Shown here: positions 16,201 to 19,994 of the stretch, in pieces
Layout: every line of letters begins with the position of its first letter
How positions within the stretch are numbered: position 1 is the stretch's first letter
NCBI GenBank assembly: GCA_964598495.1
Contig: CAZRBY010000028.1
Span: 1-19,994 of the forward strand
Direction of reading: 5' to 3'
Source of the DNA: Cacconaster sp964598495
Lineage (GTDB): Bacteria; Bacteroidota; Bacteroidia; Bacteroidales; UBA932
Length of the DNA: 19,994 bases
The notes under the pieces: model-generated
Database searches by the model: none
What the model saw: only the letters and a program-made list of their open reading frames with translations
Told to the model about the DNA's origin: nothing
Made by a program: the position numbers and the translations under genes

Positions 16201-16862
16201 CTGTCAACAAAATGGACATCGTTGGTAGCAATTACCTTTATGTCGTGCTTTTGTGCAAGAGCATAAATTGCCTCATTGACTATCTGCTGTTTTTCAAATG
16301 TCTCCTCCGGAGCGAGAGGCACATCCGTGGGATGGCTCTGAACCTCGAGATAATAGTCTTTACCAAAAATGGATTTGTACCAAAGTACAGCCTCTTCAGC
16401 TGCCTCCATATTTCCTTCCATGATGCGTCTCGGTACTTCTCCGCCAAGACAGGCAGTGGTGCAAATCAATCCCTCGTGATATTTTTCAATCAATTCTCGG
16501 TCGATTCTCGGATGAAAATAAAAACCCTCAATATTACCAAGAGAGCATAGTTTGACCAAATTGTGATACCCTGTGATATTTTTGGCCAGAAGAATCAGGT
16601 GATAAGCCTTCTGATCAATTTTTCCGCGACGTGTATGCCTGTCCTCCAGTGCCACATAGACCTCACATCCGACAATGGGTTTGACAGAGGGATAGTCAGC
16701 TGCCACCCTCAAGAATTCCTTTACGCCATACATGTAACCGTGATCGGTTAGTGCAAGAGCGGGCTGTCCGTACTTTTGCGCCTTTTGAAAAAGGGACTTG
16801 ATTGGAGAGGCTCCGTCGAGAATGGAGTATTGCGAGTGGACGTGGAGGTGGACAAATGACAT
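13248..16862 (-). CDS. dnaE: DNA polymerase III alpha subunit (DnaE)
   Basis: Catalytic subunit of the replicative polymerase, 1204 residues, normal for the phylum. The N-terminal PHP domain (about 3-220) keeps its metal ligands: HVH (7-9), Asp16, His41 in TDHG, Glu67 in GCEVY, His88, Cys138 in ACLGG, and Asp215/His217 in TNDVHF. The C-family palm carries GPGRGSAAGS (365-374) and PDMDIDFDD (406-414), whose Asp409 and Asp411 match E. coli Asp401 and Asp403. The fingers, a helix-hairpin-helix region (GIKGVGTNVINAI) and a C-terminal OB fold (IEFTVGGLVTDVQIKYT) follow. It lies 20 nt downstream of gpmI on the same strand and probably shares its transcript. Its last codons overlap btuD convergently. 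Confidence 0.97.
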   Translation of the reverse strand: MSFVHLHVHSQYSILDGASPIKSLFQKAQKYGQPALALTDHGYMYGVKEFLRVAADYPSVKPIVGCEVYVALEDRHTRRGKIDQKAYHLILLAKNITGYHNLVKLCSLGNIEGFYFHPRIDRELIEKYHEGLICTTACLGGEVPRRIMEGNMEAAEEAVLWYKSIFGKDYYLEVQSHPTDVPLAPEETFEKQQIVNEAIYALAQKHDIKVIATNDVHFVDREDGPAHDRLICLTFNNNVDDPERLRYTQQEFFKSKEEMAALFPGHPEVLSNTLEIADKVELYSIDSDPILPHFPIPEEYKDSDEYLRHLTYKGAEMRYGKEIPQKVCDRIEFELETIKKMGYPDYFLIVQDFIEAARNMGVSVGPGRGSAAGSVVAYCLKITNIDPIEYDLLFERFLNPDRISMPDMDIDFDDEGRSKVFKYVEDKYGKDHVAHVVTFGTMATKSAIRDVARIEQVPLQDADRLSKLVPRSFEIDAYDKNDSTSLIKVEVPPTVKLCVERIQDFKDALDSDDKNLSNTIKYAQQLEGSIRQTGVHACALIIGREDLTNIIPIAVEEDKDSKEKIWVSQYEGSYIEQVGMLKMDFLGLKTLSIIKETMSNIVESGHEPFDIEAIPIDDPLTYKLFSKGNTTAVFQFESDGMKKWLRELHPTRFEDLIAMNALYRPGPMEYIPDFVARKHGKQEITYDLKEMEEYLEDTYGITVYQEQVMRLSQELAGFTPGMADTLRKAMGKKQLSVMEKLNDRFMEGALAKGHPQEILEKIWKDWKSFAEYAFNKSHATCYAWLGYQTGYLKAHYPAQFLAANLSKNLNDIEEITKLMDDCKRMKIEVLGPDINESRTTFTVNKKGNIRFGMAGIKGVGTNVINAIIEERERGGSFTDIFDFVERLPSGVVNRKVIECLIYSGSFDSFSDMHRTQYFLFNNKDESFIDALLKYTYKYQNDSVMQGGLFGETEEMKPVRPEIPPLQEYDEIELLKKEKELVGMYISSHPLDKFRFEFDNLVTVELSEVRSIEDNLSRDPKLRNIEFTVGGLVTDVQIKYTRTGNRPWCTFTVEDFNSSHTFSLSGKSYETHMQYMVDHTALLIKCVTKELFRKESSEEKKVQEYRLFISNMTLLSNAKEQFFKEFHISMDLEQSDADFRKALTKKLRTHKGETPLFIDLSFDHNGKKEIVSLYSNKFRVSVDGELVDWLYEQGLDCRVVKKMNW

Positions 16863-16882
16863 TACAAAGGGTTTCTATTAGT

Positions 16883-18406
16883 TTATATCTTTATTAGTGA
16901 ACGGCCCGTCATGATTTCCGGCTGAGGAATGCCCATCAGTTTGAGCATGGTAGGCGCAATATCGGCCAGTATACCGTCGCTGACCTCTTTCACGTCATCA
17001 TCAACCACTATAAAGGGCACTTTGTTGAGTGAGTGAGCTGTATTTGGAGTGCCGTCTTCATTGACTGCATAGTCGGCATTGCCGTGGTCGGCAGTGATAA
17101 GAACCGAATAACCGGCTTTACGTGCCGCCCTGACAACCTCACCCACACAATAATCAACCGTCCTTACAGCCTTAAGAATGGCATCATAGACACCTGTATG
17201 TCCCACCATATCTCCGTTGGCGAAGTTGAGTATCACCATATCGTGTTTGCCTGTGGCAAGTTCGGCTACGAGCGCATCCTTTACTTCCGGCGCACTCATT
17301 TCCGGCTTTAGATCGTATGTTGCCACTTTCGGGGAATTGATCAATATACGATCCTCTCCGGCGAATTCTTTTTCGCGTCCGCCGTTGAAGAAAAAGGTTA
17401 CGTGTGCATATTTTTCCGTTTCGGCAATGCGGAGCTGTCTATTTCCAAGAGAAGAGACCACCTCTCCGATAGTTTGAGGCACATTTTCCTTGTCAAAAAG
17501 GATATGGAGTCCCTTAAATTTATCATCATAGGGAGTCAGAGTGCAATAGTAAAGAGGAATGGTATGCATTCCGGCTTCAGGCATATCGGCCTGGGTGAGG
17601 ACGTATGTGATTTCGCGGGCACGGTCATTTCTGAAATTGAAGAAGATGACAGCATCTCCCTCCTCTATGGTAGCCACAGGAGCACCATTCTTCTCCACAA
17701 TGGATATCGGCTTGATGAATTCATCGGTAACCTCCTCTTTATAGGATTCCTCGATGGCATCCACTGCTGAAAGGGCCTTGCGGCCTTTGCCGCTGACAAG
17801 AAGATCATAGGCCTCTTTAATTCTTTCCCATCTCTTATCCCTATCCATTGCATAATAGCGGCCCACTACGGAGGCTATCTTTCCCGTCGTGCGAGAAAGA
17901 ACCTCTTCAAGTTCGGCAACATAGCCTTTTCCACTTCGAGGGTCGGTATCACGGCCATCCATAAAACAGTGAACATACACCTTTTCCAAACCTGCATTGG
18001 CGGCTTCACGCAAGAATTCGTAAAGATGGTTGAGAGAACTGTGTACCCCTCCGTGCGAGCAAAGTCCCATGAAATGGAGTTGCTTGCCCGATTTTTTCAC
18101 ATATTCGTAAGCTGCTGCAATCTCCTTGTTGGACATAAGAGCATGTTCGCGACAAGCTATATTGATCTTGACCAGATCTTGATAAACCACACGTCCGGCC
18201 CCGATATTGAGGTGTCCCACCTCGGAATTTCCCATCTGCCCATCGGGAAGCCCCACATCCTCACCGCTTGCGCTCAGCTGCGAAAATGGATATTTTGCTT
18301 TCAGAGCATCAATTTCCGGTGTTCCGGCTGTATATATAGCATTAGAGTGATCTTGACGCCCTTCCCCCCAGCCGTCCATTATTATCAAGAGTACTTTTTT
18401 ATTCAT
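16883..18406 (-). CDS. gpmI: 2,3-bisphosphoglycerate-independent phosphoglycerate mutase
   Basis: Glycolytic/gluconeogenic enzyme interconverting 3- and 2-phosphoglycerate, cytosolic and Mn-dependent. The 507 residues match the family length. The alkaline-phosphatase-like metal site is visible: IIMDGWG with Asp11, His20, and MGNSEVGHLNIGAGR with the phosphoserine nucleophile Ser61. Further landmarks are HCFMDGRDTDP and GRYYAMDRDKRW in the transferase domain, then NFANGDMVGHTG and TADHGNAD, which supply the second set of metal ligands. It is the first gene of a leftward unit with dnaE and diverges from rnr across 71 bp. Confidence 0.97.
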   Translation of the reverse strand: MNKKVLLIIMDGWGEGRQDHSNAIYTAGTPEIDALKAKYPFSQLSASGEDVGLPDGQMGNSEVGHLNIGAGRVVYQDLVKINIACREHALMSNKEIAAAYEYVKKSGKQLHFMGLCSHGGVHSSLNHLYEFLREAANAGLEKVYVHCFMDGRDTDPRSGKGYVAELEEVLSRTTGKIASVVGRYYAMDRDKRWERIKEAYDLLVSGKGRKALSAVDAIEESYKEEVTDEFIKPISIVEKNGAPVATIEEGDAVIFFNFRNDRAREITYVLTQADMPEAGMHTIPLYYCTLTPYDDKFKGLHILFDKENVPQTIGEVVSSLGNRQLRIAETEKYAHVTFFFNGGREKEFAGEDRILINSPKVATYDLKPEMSAPEVKDALVAELATGKHDMVILNFANGDMVGHTGVYDAILKAVRTVDYCVGEVVRAARKAGYSVLITADHGNADYAVNEDGTPNTAHSLNKVPFIVVDDDVKEVSDGILADIAPTMLKLMGIPQPEIMTGRSLIKI

Positions 18407-18424
18407 TATCTATTCTATTTTTAC

Positions 18425-18432
18425 TAAATTTG
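18425..18432 (+). promoter_or_regulatory. Possible -7 element for rnr
   Basis: TAAATTTG fits TAnnTTTG, 45 nt before the rnr ATG at 18478. No convincing -33 is seen. If used, the palindrome at 18445-18456 would lie in the rnr leader. Confidence 0.3.
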
Positions 18433-18444
18433 TTACAATATTTT

Positions 18445-18456
18445 GTCCGATCGGAC
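18445..18456. promoter_or_regulatory. 12-bp palindrome between gpmI and rnr
   Basis: GTCCGATCGGAC is perfectly self-complementary. Flanking bases extend the match (T-G wobble, then two A-T pairs, 18442-18459). It lies at the predicted transcription start of gpmI and upstream of rnr, so it could be an operator acting on both divergent genes. The regulator is unknown. Confidence 0.4.
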
Positions 18457-18463
18457 GAATGTA

Positions 18464-18471
18464 CAAAGTTA
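18464..18471 (-). promoter_or_regulatory. Predicted -7 element for gpmI-dnaE
   Basis: On the minus strand this reads TAACTTTG, an exact fit to TAnnTTTG. Transcription would start near 18457, leaving a leader of about 50 nt that begins in the palindrome at 18445-18456. Confidence 0.5.
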
Positions 18472-18477
18472 CGAATT

Positions 18478-19994
18478 ATGGCAACAAAGAGAAAGAAAAA
18501 TGATTCCGGCGAGAGGAAATCTTCCAAAGGCAATAAAAAGAACACAAGAAGGATTCAGGATCCGGTAAAGGCATCCGACAGGCGAAGCAAAAGCAAAGTC
18601 GAGGCTGAAGGCATAATCAATCTCACCAGAGACGGATTCGGATTTGTCACTGTTGAAGGTATTCCCAATGATATATTCATCCACATCAGTAAAATGCGCG
18701 GCGCTCTGCATGGAGACCGCGTCAAGATTCTTATTCCCAAAAACATCGACCCAAGAGTGCGCAGGGTTGAAGGCGAGGTAGTACATATCATCGAACGTTC
18801 ACATAAACCCCATATCGGAGTGCTGCACATAGTTGGAAAGCAGGTGTGGGCAATAGTGGAGAGCCGAAATATGCCATACGACATCCGTATACCTGTGGAG
18901 AGCCTTGACGAATTGCCGGAAATGGGCGGCATCAAGGCGGCCAAAGGAATAAAGGTAGCCGTATTGGTAACCGATTGGCCGCGCCGCAGTCCCGAACCTC
19001 TCGGCAAAATAGTGGATGTACTCGGAGTCCCGGGAGAAAACGACACCGAGATGCACTCCATCCTTGCACAATACAATCTCCCATACCGTTTCGAGCCGGA
19101 GGTTGAGAGTGCTGCCAACGCTATCTCAGATGTAATAACCGCCGATGAGATCTCCAAAAGATGGGACTATCGCCCCGTTACCACCTTTACCATAGACCCC
19201 TCGGATGCCAAGGACTTTGACGACGCACTCTCCATCAGAGAACTGGAAAAGGGAATCTGGGAGGTAGGAATCCACATCGCTGATGTTACACATTACGTGA
19301 CACCCGATACTCCGGTGGACAAAGAGGCCTTCAACCGTGCCACTTCCGTCTATCTGGTGGACAGAACCATACCGATGCTCCCCGAAAAACTCTCCAACAA
19401 TCTCTGTTCACTCCGTCCAAATGAGGATAAACTCTGCTACTCGGTCATCTTTAAAATTGACGACGACGCAAAAGTACTGGATGCCAAATTCGGACGCACA
19501 ATCATCAATTCCGACCACAGATTCGATTACGAGCAGGTGCAGGAGATCATCAAAGATATGCACGGACCTCTCTGCAAAGAGATACTCAAACTCCACTCCA
19601 TCGCCACAATTCTCCGCAGGAAACGCTTCGAACACGGTGCCATCAAGTTTGAACGTCCCGAGATGAAGGTAATCGTGGATAAAGAGGGCAAGCCGCTGGA
19701 TGTATGCCGCCAGGAATCCGTGGAAAGCAATTGGCTTATTGAAGAATTTATGCTATTGGCAAACCGCTATGTAGCTCATCAGGTAGCCAGAAAATGCAAA
19801 TCCGTAAACCCCACTTTTGTTTATCGTGTGCACGACAACCCCAATCCTGACAAACTCCTGGAGTTGCGCCGCTTTGCAAAGAATTTCGGTCACACTCTGG
19901 GCGATACCGACAACCCTAAAAACATAGCGAGAAGCCTCAACAATCTTATGACCGGCATAAAGCTCCAGCCCCATGACAAGGCGGTCGGTGTACA
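18478..19994 (+). CDS. rnr: Ribonuclease R, 3' end beyond the window
   Basis: Processive 3'-to-5' exoribonuclease of the RNB (RNase II) family that degrades structured RNA. The frame is open from ATG 18478 to the window edge, at least 505 residues, with no stop seen; the full protein should be over 700. A Lys/Arg-rich N-terminus (about 1-40, starting MATKRKKNDSGERKSSKG) is followed by cold-shock-like OB folds: GFGFVTVEGIPNDIFIHISK at about 59-78, then a second at about 105-170. The RNB catalytic motif TIDPSDAKDFDDALS supplies Asp240, Asp246, Asp248 and Asp249. The downstream segments GIHIADVTHYV, VYLVDRTIPMLPEKLSNNLC, and SNWLIEEFMLLANRYVA are typical of the family. Confidence 0.96.
   Translation, partial: MATKRKKNDSGERKSSKGNKKNTRRIQDPVKASDRRSKSKVEAEGIINLTRDGFGFVTVEGIPNDIFIHISKMRGALHGDRVKILIPKNIDPRVRRVEGEVVHIIERSHKPHIGVLHIVGKQVWAIVESRNMPYDIRIPVESLDELPEMGGIKAAKGIKVAVLVTDWPRRSPEPLGKIVDVLGVPGENDTEMHSILAQYNLPYRFEPEVESAANAISDVITADEISKRWDYRPVTTFTIDPSDAKDFDDALSIRELEKGIWEVGIHIADVTHYVTPDTPVDKEAFNRATSVYLVDRTIPMLPEKLSNNLCSLRPNEDKLCYSVIFKIDDDAKVLDAKFGRTIINSDHRFDYEQVQEIIKDMHGPLCKEILKLHSIATILRRKRFEHGAIKFERPEMKVIVDKEGKPLDVCRQESVESNWLIEEFMLLANRYVAHQVARKCKSVNPTFVYRVHDNPNPDKLLELRRFAKNFGHTLGDTDNPKNIARSLNNLMTGIKLQPHDKAVGV

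Noticed and set aside
15888..16550. 220-residue open frame on the plus strand
   Set aside because: It is antisense to the well-conserved dnaE and shows no domain.
18555..19157. 200-residue open frame on the minus strand
   Set aside because: It is antisense to rnr, whose frame is intact and conserved; composition is Ser/Thr-rich as expected from a shadow frame.

Overview
The window comes from a Bacteroidota chromosome, most likely a Bacteroidales. The signs are TAnnTTTG-type -7 promoter elements in front of most transcription units, almost no Shine-Dalgarno sequences, a cobalamin riboswitch driving a TonB-dependent BtuB with a beta-propeller surface lipoprotein of the BtuG type, a prokaryotic GH3-family protein, and a S41 protease, RecO and ~1200-residue DnaE of Bacteroidetes character. 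The genus cannot be fixed from the sequence alone.

Layout. Positions 1-274 are intergenic, with degenerate repeats and a 59-bp inverted repeat. A secreted PDZ/S41 protease (275-1885, minus) diverges from rdgB (1974, plus). rdgB runs into recO at a point where one missing base (about 2537-2544) breaks both frames: rdgB gains an abnormal tail and recO loses its in-frame start. A GH3-type acyl-adenylating enzyme follows (3287-4804). Next is an AT-rich island holding one gene (4988-6331), an STAND/archaeal-type AAA ATPase with a C-terminal PD-(D/E)XK nuclease-like domain. Copies of a 20-bp sequence flank this gene: two before it and one starting 2 nt after its stop codon. Two tandem palindromes lie at its promoter. 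I consider this the most interesting object in the window.

From 6604 a Bacteroidetes promoter leads into a full AdoCbl riboswitch and a five-gene B12 uptake operon: btuB (outer-membrane receptor), a btuG-like surface lipoprotein, btuF (lipoprotein binding protein), btuC (permease, TTG start) and btuD (ATPase). The genes are spaced -1 to +20 nt apart. Together they would carry corrinoids from the cell surface, across the outer membrane by TonB, to the periplasmic binding protein and through the inner membrane by ATP hydrolysis, with the riboswitch shutting the operon off when cobalamin is plentiful. The operon's end overlaps the 3' end of dnaE by 20 bp, tail to tail.

The right part is core housekeeping: gpmI and dnaE (minus, 20 nt apart, probably co-transcribed) diverge from rnr (RNase R, plus). 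rnr leaves the window unfinished. No rRNA, tRNA, CRISPR array, IS transposase or integrase was seen.
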